64,000 nt of DNA, from the NCBI GenBank assembly GCA_904501885.1, contig CAJGCP010000001.1, positions 1-64,000 of the forward strand, given 5' to 3'. Of this stretch, positions 58,001 to 64,000 are shown piece after piece. The stretch comes from an uncultured Acetatifactor sp. Its GTDB lineage: Bacteria; Bacillota; Clostridia; Lachnospirales; Lachnospiraceae. Each line of letters opens with the position of its first letter. The stretch's first letter is position 1. The notes beneath the pieces were generated by a model, which had not been told where the DNA came from, searched no databases, and saw nothing but the letters and a program-made list of their open reading frames with translations. The position numbers and the translations under genes are program-made.

Positions 58001-59432
58001 ACCCGCAGGATACTTGATCCGTTTTGCAGGTGACGGTACCTACGCACTGACGAACTTCTTGCTGAAAGACGATTACTTGGGCAGATATTTGAGTTCTTCC
58101 GTAACCAATACTGCCAATGAAAAGAATGCATACACCAAGGGCGAATTCGTTCACTTGAAGTGGGTGATGGACAGAGAAACCAAGAAGTACTCTTACTTCA
58201 TGGACGGCAACCTGGTAGAGGAAAATGTGACTGCACAATTTAGTGGCGCAGACCAGACACCTGCTTTGAAGTATATCTGCTTCCAGATCATCAGAGAAAC
58301 CTTGGCAGAAGGAGCAACCGGACTGGATTCCAAGTTGTATGTAGATAATGTAAAAGTTTTTGTGACAGATGATAACGCTCAGGCTTCACCGGTACCCGGT
58401 GAGCCTGCAGCAACACCTGCACCGACTAGTGCACCTGCAGCAACAGCGGCACCTACTGCGACACCGGTACCTACTGAGGCGCCCACTGCAGCACCCACCA
58501 TCAATCCTGTGGTTGTAAACGCAACCTTCGACGGATATGAATTGGGCAAGATGATGCATACCATCTCAGAAGAGTATTGGGCAGGTAAACTGGCAGAAAG
58601 CTATGGCCATGAGAAGGGTATTGTGGTGGCGAAGACCACGGTAGATCCGGATGCGGCAACCAATGACTACTGCCTGGAGTTTACCCCCAGAACTTCGTTG
58701 GAAGATAGATTCCACACCCTGAACTTCCGCATGAATATTGATGCAGAGCATCAGGTAAGCCTGGGGAGTGCGGTGGATGAGAATAAATACTTGGTAGTAG
58801 AAATGGATTTGGCCATCAAAGGTCGGGATGCAAAGCCTGCCGGATATCTGATTCGTTTTGCGGGAGAGGGTACTTTCGCATTGACCAACTTCCTGTTGAA
58901 AGATGACCATCTGGGCAGATATTTGAGCTCTTCCGTAACCAACACTGCCAATGAAAAGAATGCTTACACCAAGGGCGAATTCGTTCATTTGAAATGGGTT
59001 CTCGACAGAGAAACCAAGGTATATTCCTACTATATGGATGGTAACCTTGTAGAGGAAAATGTGAATGCACAGTTCAGAGGCGCAGACCAGACTCCTGCTT
59101 TGAAGTATATCTGTTTCCAGATTGTCAGAGAAACCCTGGCGGAAGGCGCAACCGGATTGGATTCCAAGTTGTATGTAGATAATGTAAAGGTTTTTGTAAC
59201 AGATGAGAATGTACAGGCAACTCCTGCACCCACTGCAGAGCCTACACCTGCACCTACAGAAGTTCCTGCAGAACCCACGCCGGCACCTACAGAAGTTCCT
59301 GTAGAGCCTATTGCAGAGACTACGCCGGAACCCACTGAGGAGCCTGTTGCAGAGTTTGCGCCGGAATCTACCGTAGAGCCTACGGAAGTTCCTGAGGAGC
59401 CCGTGGAGATGGATTCCGACATGAATAATTGA
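52023..59432 (+). CDS. Giant lipoprotein with pectate-lyase-2-like, SLH-like and concanavalin-like modules
   Basis: This protein has 2469 residues. The signal peptide has lipobox LSAC with Cys24. An acidic linker follows (about 40-115). Two short repeats of the type EYxKAYPDLQAAYG ... YGLYEGRDEG lie at about 132-218. An (alpha/alpha)-barrel-like domain spans about 240-770 with His351, Glu368, Arg409 and His410 in GGH, YHE and NRHG motifs, a spacing that fits metal ligands and the catalytic Arg of PL2 pectate lyases. SLH-like motifs lie at 815-977, then Big2-like and cadherin-like sandwiches to about 1120. Five concanavalin/LamG-like modules follow at about 1122-1350, 1373-1600, 1627-1848, 1881-2120 and 2159-2398, joined by Pro/Thr linkers. 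GAGGAGG sets ATG 52023. It probably degrades pectin at the cell surface; activity is inferred. Confidence 0.8.
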   Translation: MRLTKRLASILALALSLSMVLSACQVPEGVEIPSGVSIPSDISDLTSEELEQLESYLEEEDISLDTDATEDAVSDDDAQTGDDAQAGDTAGAESDANAEGTVDAEANANADADKDIAVKGTVDLPSGRDWVHKILNVEEYVKAYPDLQAAYGENWDGYVDHYLTYGLYEGRDEGKLFDPWEYAEAYPDVKEAFGDDANAIIAHYVNHGINEGKTAGTAAGYVDMADKVSREYMMSHDVVVRGPSSRLDALISHADNALKYARNVEGAKYPTLFVDAYNRDTHEPATWNRGSNDPAFVSNIYTQFGFLKVLDGLTLLTGDPKYSEAALEQIRFRYDNPETRDEHGLFYAGGHAFLDILNGRKYGLIYHETKDYQLPLELLWKADPDGAIAFMTGFWQSHIQDWSSIIFNRHGEWGKPANDAWYTEYTNPDPWIQADTAPFLSTGNDMMEMAWFMTAKTGDPVYALWGDRMLDKYIGVSNPDTLLPGEQYGTPYDMNYGGDRLLYSVLGADFVTNSGFDYKTATMQDYKVAGSNCLVNRTSSKCNTAYGPQVYAEAYRALGNERLYDFCVNNLLSWARYIYDPVLHRYNTPILNDGTDLNEGKDGKQLIATRTGYYMTVGKPFPEYESIWGGVYPGAIDALSIVKPEDEDKYMEIWEAVRAFARNIGHGDIGTRMGENVNLNMNSTAAAPEYVQALLKMYKYTGHEDYLTLACKLADRIVANMYDPEYGVFDYYPNSAYVALESSQMYVVFCAEAASQGYINEINLDLCHGNHDIPHQGMGQVGPDKVYYASTKKVQDFVFDRDEYTIIVNVDPSLNFTDLSDAKEASAIKQMSYLGVMGAETDGLFHPEKGVTRGEMKAMVSTLFGFNDEAVIADVFADVDVAANPNYEVTRAELASILTKALKVKVPDGLWNSGNATYRLSDQASIPAWAKEYADVMTNYRIMVDIEEEVFNASAVVTKDMAAGIFAEVGRFIELPGVKAIIPALKPFNATNDELFWETIDGSIVEVDSEGRLYPVSEGSTKVRVSNADGTFADLAVNVVVRDDWMIKEIRVNGEVLNSFNSDTLEHEINLDLGNHTVPTIEATSFTGDPVVIELPDSLPGMATLYVQGSDMKYTLQINNDYVDWLIDENFNHKIGTSIEKITTDKYVWFINGLTTRYLADWKVIPKNWVRPDYEGYGCMVFPYRVEYNIEGQCYLTFTDDYMQLCGEEADDKLMVFEMDIAVKNMQGKDNGYALRIMERFGSTYHAAARFVIKEDGIAREVNSSSVDKPTKRALVDGEFVNLKLVLDKKNRTFHYYFNGELLQRDIPFFHGANVPNIYALYIATVNEEANKECHAELFMDNLKCYQITHDAFEEFMPQEPIAPPTPKPEWLVNPININYDNYSAGKTIQQTSVDPYSGHVAEGLYYGYATVVNKNIVDATAEATDMALEMKYNPNATTSGNFRYMLDANVLQKLGSEAEDKNLVVEMDLAVDGEDDKPQGYRINLSQALSGGYMSVARFILNDTEFGRIINTSDKMVDPTLRTEVPKGEFMHLKVVVNKKTKSFSYYVNGEMIEQNVPSLYSGIPDVGIVLFTVYKEAEGELDSKLYVDNLNVYVEDITPEPTPRPTHVPVPTPTPMPTATPHPYPINEDYNSYAEGTLFHGKTSTEYYSAAVSESNYTARGKVVAKTVVDSNAAAEDMCMQLDYDTAYTLNYRIHLGDPYAYVLGANAFGSRYIVAEMDIALKGTDAKAAGVNVALSQKLSGGYLSVAKFKLTDDTFARYKDSNNTVTGVAATKGQFGNLKVVIDKQTKKYTYFWNGQIVESEVNALFSGTPNLGVVHFQVTKEAEAGLDIKMYVDNLKLYEADVMPEAPTMAPATPAPTVDPNAPTAEPTPAPTPAPTINPVVVNATFDGYELGKMMHTISEDYWAGKLAESYGHEKGIVVAKTTVDPDAATNDYCLEFTPRTSLEDRFHTLNFRMNIDAEHQVSLGSSVDENKYLVVEMDLAIKGRDAKPAGYLIRFAGDGTYALTNFLLKDDYLGRYLSSSVTNTANEKNAYTKGEFVHLKWVMDRETKKYSYFMDGNLVEENVTAQFSGADQTPALKYICFQIIRETLAEGATGLDSKLYVDNVKVFVTDDNAQASPVPGEPAATPAPTSAPAATAAPTATPVPTEAPTAAPTINPVVVNATFDGYELGKMMHTISEEYWAGKLAESYGHEKGIVVAKTTVDPDAATNDYCLEFTPRTSLEDRFHTLNFRMNIDAEHQVSLGSAVDENKYLVVEMDLAIKGRDAKPAGYLIRFAGEGTFALTNFLLKDDHLGRYLSSSVTNTANEKNAYTKGEFVHLKWVLDRETKVYSYYMDGNLVEENVNAQFRGADQTPALKYICFQIVRETLAEGATGLDSKLYVDNVKVFVTDENVQATPAPTAEPTPAPTEVPAEPTPAPTEVPVEPIAETTPEPTEEPVAEFAPESTVEPTEVPEEPVEMDSDMNN
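57663..58381 (+). repeat. Near-identical module repeat, unit A (fourth concanavalin-like module)
   Basis: This stretch of about 719 bases is repeated with few changes at 58497-59215, an offset of 834 bases. It encodes the module that begins TINPVVVNATFDGYELGKM. The first 50 bases are almost unchanged between units, which points to a recent duplication or gene conversion. Confidence 0.9.
58497..59215 (+). repeat. Near-identical module repeat, unit B (fifth concanavalin-like module)
   Basis: This is the second copy of unit A. Differences are mostly silent or conservative (for example SYFMDG in A against SYYMDG in B). It is preceded by an Ala/Pro/Thr linker of about 38 residues that separates the two units. 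Confidence 0.9.
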
Positions 59433-59471
59433 TCATATCAAAGCTTATAGAAAGTAGACAGATTATTCTCG

Positions 59472-59508
59472 TAGAGGACACATTGCGCAAAATGTGTCCT
59501 CTATTTTT
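59472..59508 (+). terminator. Terminator after the first giant lipoprotein
   Basis: TAGAGGACACATT (59472-59484), a six-base loop, AATGTGTCCTCTA (59491-59503), then TTTTT. It has a 13-bp perfect stem. Confidence 0.92.
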
Positions 59509-59604
59509 GCGAAAATTTCTCGGGAGGGGGGGTAATATGGAATATTTAACAAAAGTTGGTGTAAAAATTTGTATATTTAGTGCAAGGAAAAGATATAAAA
59601 ATGA

Positions 59605-59633
59605 TTGAAATGTGATACTTGGGGTGTTATAAT
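59605..59633 (+). promoter_or_regulatory. Strong promoter of the second giant lipoprotein
   Basis: TTGAAA (59605-59610), 17 bases, perfect TATAAT (59628-59633) preceded by TGT, an extended -10. It gives a leader of about 55 bases. Confidence 0.8.
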
Positions 59634-59644
59634 AAATTTGGAAT

Positions 59645-59667
59645 ATTGCCGAAAACAGGTCGGCGAT
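59645..59667 (+). other. Small leader hairpin before the second giant lipoprotein
   Basis: ATTGCCG (59645-59651) pairs with CGGCGAT (59661-59667) around a nine-base loop, at about +5 to +28 of the predicted transcript. It may stabilise the mRNA 5' end. I do not match it to a known riboswitch. Confidence 0.4.
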
Positions 59668-59694
59668 AAATTCAAAAAATGGAGGAGTGAAAAA

Positions 59695-62600
59695 ATGAGA
59701 ATTGCGAAAAGACTCACAAGCATTTTGGCATTGGCGTTATCTTTGAGCATGGTTCTTTCTGCATGTCAGGTTCCTGAAGGTGTAGAAGTTCCGTCCGGAG
59801 TATCCATTCCTTCTGATTTGTCAGATTTGACTTCAGAAGAATTGGAACAGCTGGAGTCCTATTTAGAGGACGTAGAAGCTTCCGTAGATGACGAAGATGC
59901 AGGTGACAGCGAAGAAACTGTTTCCGGCGATGCACAGACTGGTGATCTTGCCGGCGCAGAAGGCACCGCAGATGCACAAGAGGATGCTTCTGTGGAAACA
60001 GAGACTGACGCAGAGGCGGGAAAGGACGCTGTGAAGAGTACAGTGAAGTTACCTTCCGGTCGCGATTGGGTACATAAGATTCTGAATGTAGAAGAATACA
60101 GAAAAGCGTATCCCGATTTGCAGAAGGCTTACGGCGACAACTGGGATGGATATGTAGATCATTATCTGACCCATGGTTTGTATGAGGGCCGTGATGAAGG
60201 TAAATTGTTCGATCCCTGGGCTTATGCTGAGGCATATCCCGATGTAAAAGAAGCTTTTGGTGATGATGCAAATGCCATCATTGCACATTATGTAAATCAC
60301 GGTTACTACGAAGGAAAGACCGCAGGTACCGCAGCAGGTTATGTGGATATGGCGGATAAGACTTCCAGAGAGTACATGATGAGCCATGATGTGGTGGTTC
60401 GCGGTCCCAGTTCCAGAATGGATGCGCTGATTGCCCATATGGATACCGTGTTGAAATATGCGAGAAACATTGAGGGTGTAGAATATCCTCAGTTGTTTGC
60501 AGATGGTTTGAATAAGGACAACTATGAGCCTACAAAGTGGAACAAGGGCGCTCCCTATGAGGATATTTCGTCCAATCTGTATGCGCAGTTCAACCTATTG
60601 AAGGCCATGGATGGCATGACTCTGTTGACCGGTGATCCTAAATATTCCGAAGCTGCATTACAGCAGATTCAGCTTCGTTTCAGTGACCCCAGATTGATGG
60701 ACAGTTCCGGCTTGCTTTATGCAGGTGGTCATATGTTCTTTGATATTCAAGGCGGCAAACCCCATGGTTTGACTTACCATGAAACCAAGGACTATCAGGT
60801 GCCTTATGAATTGTTTTGGAAGGCAGACCCCGAAGGTACCAAGAGATACATCACCGCATTCTGGAATGCTCATATCTACGACTGGTCCAGCCTGATTATG
60901 AATCGTCATGGTTATTGGGATGTCCCTGTGGTGGAGGCATGGGATAGTGCCTACACCAACCCTGACCCTTGGGTAGCTGCAGATACTGCACCTTTCCTGT
61001 CCACAGGTAACGACCTGATGGAGATGGCTTGGTTTATGACCGAGATGACCGGCGACCCCAAGTATGAGGCATGGGGCGAGAGAATGCTGGATAAGTATAT
61101 AGGTGTATCGAATCCTGAGACCACTTTGGTGGGCGAGCAGTACGGTACCATGCTGGAGGATGTCAGTTTGTATGGTCAGGACCGTTTCCTGTATTCCGTT
61201 ATGGGTGCGGATTTCGTTACCAGAACCGGTTTCGATTTCAAGACCGCTACCATGGATGATTACAAGAAATTCGGCGCAAACTCGCTGGTGACCAGAACTA
61301 CATTAAAGACCAGTGCTGCATACGGTCCCCAGGATATGGCAGAAATGTATCGCTGGAGTGGCAATGAAAAACTTTACACTTTTGTTAAGAACAATGTCAT
61401 GAACTTTGCAAAATATGTTTATGACCCTGTGAGACATTTATTTAAGACCCCCATCCTAAACGATGGTACCGACTTGAATGAGGGCAAGGAAGGCAAGAAA
61501 TTGATTGCCACCAGAACAGGCTATTATATAACAGAAGGAAAATCCTTCCCTGAGAACGAAAGTGTGTGGGGTGGTGTGTTCCCCGGTATGATTGATGCGC
61601 TTTCCATTCTCAAGCCTGAGGATCAGGAAGCGTACGAAGTTATCTGGGAAGCGGCTCGTGCATATGCAAGACATGTAGACCTGGGAGACATTGGTACCCG
61701 TATGGGTGAGAATGTCAATCTGAATATGATGACCCAGCAGACCGCACCGGAATATATCCAGGCGGTAGTCAAGATGTATAAGTACACAGGTCATCCCGAC
61801 TATTTGGAGTTGGCTTGTAATATGGCTGACAATGTGGTGAAAAATGCTTTTGATCCCGAATTGGGATTGATTCGTTCCGGTACAAATCACGCATATATGC
61901 AAATCAGCCCGGATAACCTGCATAGTGTATTTATCGTAGAGGCGGCATCCCAAGGCTTGGTGGACCAGATTAACCTGGATATTAGCCACGGTGGACATGA
62001 CGTGCCCCACGATGGTATGGGACAGGTAACAGGTTCTGCCGTATGGTGGAGAAATAAAGTAAAAGTGAAGAGCGTGAAGTTCGACACGGAAGAGTATTCC
62101 ATCATTGTAGACAGAGAGCCTCAGGCGATTTTTGAAGATGTGAACGGTGCGAAGGAAATCTCTGCCATCAAGCAGATGGCTTCCATTGGAGTGATGAGCG
62201 CAGAGGACGATGGTTTGTTCCATCCTGAGAAGGCTGTAACCCGTGCAGAGTTAGTAGATATGATTAATGCTCTGTTTGGCTTCACCGATGCCGCACAGAC
62301 CGCAGAAGCTTTTGCTGATGTTGATTTGGATGCGTCATATGCACATTATGAAGTAACCAGAGCAGAAATGGCTTCCGTCATTGTCAAAGCATTGGCAGTG
62401 AAAATGCCTGACTATACATGGCATGACGGCGATGCAACCTATCGTTTGACAGATGTGGATTCCATTCCTGCATGGGCGAAGGATTACGCAGATATCGTAA
62501 CCAATCATCGTTTGATGGTGGATTTGGAGGACGAAACCTTCGATGCCAACGCGGTGGTGACCAAGGACATGGCTGCAGGCATCTTCCAGGAGGTGGCTCG

Positions 62601-64000
62601 CTATATTCAGCTTCCTGCAGTGAAGGCAGTGCTTCCCAATGTACTTCCCATCAATGCAGACAATCCTAATTTGTACTGGGAGCCCTTAGACCCTACCATC
62701 GTAGAAGTGGACAGCCAGGGTAGACTGTACCCCATCAGCACCGGTACCACCACCGTTCGTGTGGAGTGTGATGGCGACTATGCTTATCTTGATGTTACCG
62801 TAGCGGTACAGGATGACTGGATGGTGAAAGAAGTTCTCATTGATGGTGTTCCTTACGAAGACTTCAATGCAGATATTACAGAGTATGCTATTAATTTGGA
62901 TAGAGGTACTTATACAGTGCCTACCATCACTGCCACCAGTTATACCGGTGAGGAAGTGATTGTGGAAATGCCCGCAGAGTTACCCGGCAGAGTAACCTTC
63001 TATGTAAGCGGCGCTGATGTGAAGTATACTATCGATTTTGATAATACCTTTATCGACTACATTGTGGATCAGAACTTTAACCACAAGATTGGTACTAAGA
63101 TTGAGAATATTGTTACCGACAGATACAGCTGGTTTATCAATGGTATTACCATTGCATACGAAGACTGCTGGAAGGTAATCCCCAAGAACTGGGTAAGACC
63201 TGACTATGAAGGTTATGGCTGTATGGTATTCCCCTACAAGCACATCAAGAACGTAGATGGTCAGATTTACTTAAAACTTGCAAAAGAAGACCACCAGGTA
63301 GTGGGCGAAAATGCAGACGACTATTTGCTGGTATACGAGATGGATTTGGCATACCAGAATATGGCCGGTAAGGAAAATGGCTTCTCCATTACCATCAGTG
63401 AGTCCACCGGTAGTTCCTATCACTCTGCCGCCAGATTTGTGGTAGACGAAAGTGGTTTCTCCCGTAGAGTAAACAGTTCTTCTGTGAATAAAACCACCAG
63501 AAGAAAGCCCGCAGACGGCGAATTCTTCAAGGTTCAGGTAGTTATCGACAAGAAGAACCAGAAGTTCCATTATTATTACAATGGTGACCTGCTTGAGAAG
63601 GATATTGCATTCTTCCATCCCGGTAGTGTGCCTGTGATTGCGGACCTTTACATCGGTACTCCCAAGGAGGCACAGGACAGCCAGGCCGAGTTGTTCATGG
63701 ACAACTTGAAGGTTTATAACATTACCCATAATGCATATAAGGAGATGTTCTCTCAGGAGGTACTTCCTCCGCCCACTCCTCAGCCTGAATGGTTGGTAGA
63801 GCCCATCGATGAAGATTTCGACAGTTACAAGGTGGGTGCGACTATCCAGCAGACCGGCAAGGATCATTACTCCGGTCATGTTGCAGAAGGTAAGATGTAC
63901 GGTTTCGCTACGGTAGTAGAGAAGACCGTGATGGACAGCACTGCTTCAGCAACCGATAAGATGTTGGAGGTTAAGTACAATCCTAATGCAGAAACAGATG
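59695..64000 (+). CDS. Second giant lipoprotein, tandem paralog (cut by window end)
   Basis: The frame is open from ATG 59695 to the last base (1435 codons). GGAGGAG precedes the start. The signal peptide and lipobox (LSAC, Cys24) nearly match the first gene, and so do the acidic linker, two YPDLQKAYG-type repeats, the PL2-like barrel (His346, Glu363, Arg404, His405 in GGH, YHE and NRHG, same spacing), SLH-like motifs, Big2/cadherin-like part and the first concanavalin-like modules. The barrel differs enough (for example FWNAHIYDWSSLIMNRHGYW against FWQSHIQDWSSIIFNRHGEW) to suggest a different substrate preference. The C-terminal part is outside the window. Confidence 0.82.
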   Translation, partial: MRIAKRLTSILALALSLSMVLSACQVPEGVEVPSGVSIPSDLSDLTSEELEQLESYLEDVEASVDDEDAGDSEETVSGDAQTGDLAGAEGTADAQEDASVETETDAEAGKDAVKSTVKLPSGRDWVHKILNVEEYRKAYPDLQKAYGDNWDGYVDHYLTHGLYEGRDEGKLFDPWAYAEAYPDVKEAFGDDANAIIAHYVNHGYYEGKTAGTAAGYVDMADKTSREYMMSHDVVVRGPSSRMDALIAHMDTVLKYARNIEGVEYPQLFADGLNKDNYEPTKWNKGAPYEDISSNLYAQFNLLKAMDGMTLLTGDPKYSEAALQQIQLRFSDPRLMDSSGLLYAGGHMFFDIQGGKPHGLTYHETKDYQVPYELFWKADPEGTKRYITAFWNAHIYDWSSLIMNRHGYWDVPVVEAWDSAYTNPDPWVAADTAPFLSTGNDLMEMAWFMTEMTGDPKYEAWGERMLDKYIGVSNPETTLVGEQYGTMLEDVSLYGQDRFLYSVMGADFVTRTGFDFKTATMDDYKKFGANSLVTRTTLKTSAAYGPQDMAEMYRWSGNEKLYTFVKNNVMNFAKYVYDPVRHLFKTPILNDGTDLNEGKEGKKLIATRTGYYITEGKSFPENESVWGGVFPGMIDALSILKPEDQEAYEVIWEAARAYARHVDLGDIGTRMGENVNLNMMTQQTAPEYIQAVVKMYKYTGHPDYLELACNMADNVVKNAFDPELGLIRSGTNHAYMQISPDNLHSVFIVEAASQGLVDQINLDISHGGHDVPHDGMGQVTGSAVWWRNKVKVKSVKFDTEEYSIIVDREPQAIFEDVNGAKEISAIKQMASIGVMSAEDDGLFHPEKAVTRAELVDMINALFGFTDAAQTAEAFADVDLDASYAHYEVTRAEMASVIVKALAVKMPDYTWHDGDATYRLTDVDSIPAWAKDYADIVTNHRLMVDLEDETFDANAVVTKDMAAGIFQEVARYIQLPAVKAVLPNVLPINADNPNLYWEPLDPTIVEVDSQGRLYPISTGTTTVRVECDGDYAYLDVTVAVQDDWMVKEVLIDGVPYEDFNADITEYAINLDRGTYTVPTITATSYTGEEVIVEMPAELPGRVTFYVSGADVKYTIDFDNTFIDYIVDQNFNHKIGTKIENIVTDRYSWFINGITIAYEDCWKVIPKNWVRPDYEGYGCMVFPYKHIKNVDGQIYLKLAKEDHQVVGENADDYLLVYEMDLAYQNMAGKENGFSITISESTGSSYHSAARFVVDESGFSRRVNSSSVNKTTRRKPADGEFFKVQVVIDKKNQKFHYYYNGDLLEKDIAFFHPGSVPVIADLYIGTPKEAQDSQAELFMDNLKVYNITHNAYKEMFSQEVLPPPTPQPEWLVEPIDEDFDSYKVGATIQQTGKDHYSGHVAEGKMYGFATVVEKTVMDSTASATDKMLEVKYNPNAETD

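Noticed and set aside
56820..59420. Pro/Thr repeats as a CRISPR or minisatellite array
   Set aside because: The repeats are codon-level and irregular, stay in frame, and have no constant repeat-spacer length.
57479..59422. Minus-strand frames rich in Gly, Ala and Val under the lipoprotein linkers
   Set aside because: They are reverse readings of the Pro/Thr repeat codons and repeat because the linkers repeat.

Overview
The window looks like a chromosomal segment of a low-to-moderate GC, Gram-positive Clostridia genome, most likely Lachnospiraceae. The evidence is gene content and order: hrcA-grpE-dnaK-dnaJ under a CIRCE operator, then prmA-rsmE and mtaB; ireB-ruvX-DUF1292-RNase J-MltG-like-trmR-trhP; ftsE-ftsX with a PcsB/EnvC-like M23 protein and a CtpA-type protease; a type III glutamine synthetase; and many large GT-C-like membrane proteins of families frequent in this group. 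Starts are mostly ATG with strong Shine-Dalgarno sites, and many promoters are sigma-A-like with 17-base spacers. No rRNA, CRISPR array, prophage or transposase is visible.

Layout. 0.1-1.7 kb: uppP and a HAD phosphatase. 1.7-6.6 kb: CIRCE-controlled chaperone operon. 6.7-12.1 kb: a four-gene cassette (CotH kinase-like protein, VTC-domain protein, DUF4956 membrane protein, GT-C-like membrane protein) lying between dnaJ and prmA, with its own promoter. 12.1-18.2 kb: prmA, rsmE, cysteine desulfurase, thiI, a convergent HPr-like gene without the active histidine, and mtaB. 18.2-23.4 kb: ireB to trhP operon. 23.4-27.8 kb: glnN and two copies of a tRNA-Gln(CUG)-plus-terminator unit on either side of an unrecognised membrane protein. 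27.8-37.1 kb: Gfo/Idh/MocA oxidoreductase, S1-domain protein, DUF6020-like membrane protein, CdaR/PucR-type regulator, and the FtsEX-M23-CtpA cell-wall module.

37.1-48.1 kb: a surface-glycan locus. It holds a GT52 sialyltransferase-like gene, three related polytopic membrane proteins (two full-length, one short), and a pseudaminic-acid-type set: PseF-like cytidylyltransferase, FkbH-like HAD-IIIC protein, acyl carrier protein, PseH-like N-acyltransferase and PseI-like synthase. FkbH plus ACP inside a pse operon suggests that the sugar is N-acylated with a carrier-bound glyceryl-type group; this is an inference. PseB, PseC and PseG are not in the window.

48.2-51.7 kb, minus strand: galM, a large single-pass membrane protein of unknown function, and lemA. 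52.0-64.0 kb: two tandem genes for giant lipoproteins, the second cut by the window end. Each carries a lipobox, an acidic linker, two 'YPDLxxAYG' repeats, an (alpha/alpha)-barrel domain whose conserved His/Glu/Arg-His pattern fits family 2 pectate lyases, SLH-like motifs, Ig-like domains and concanavalin-like modules. In the first gene the last two modules are nearly identical in DNA. The locus suggests a surface-bound plant-polysaccharide (pectin) lifestyle.
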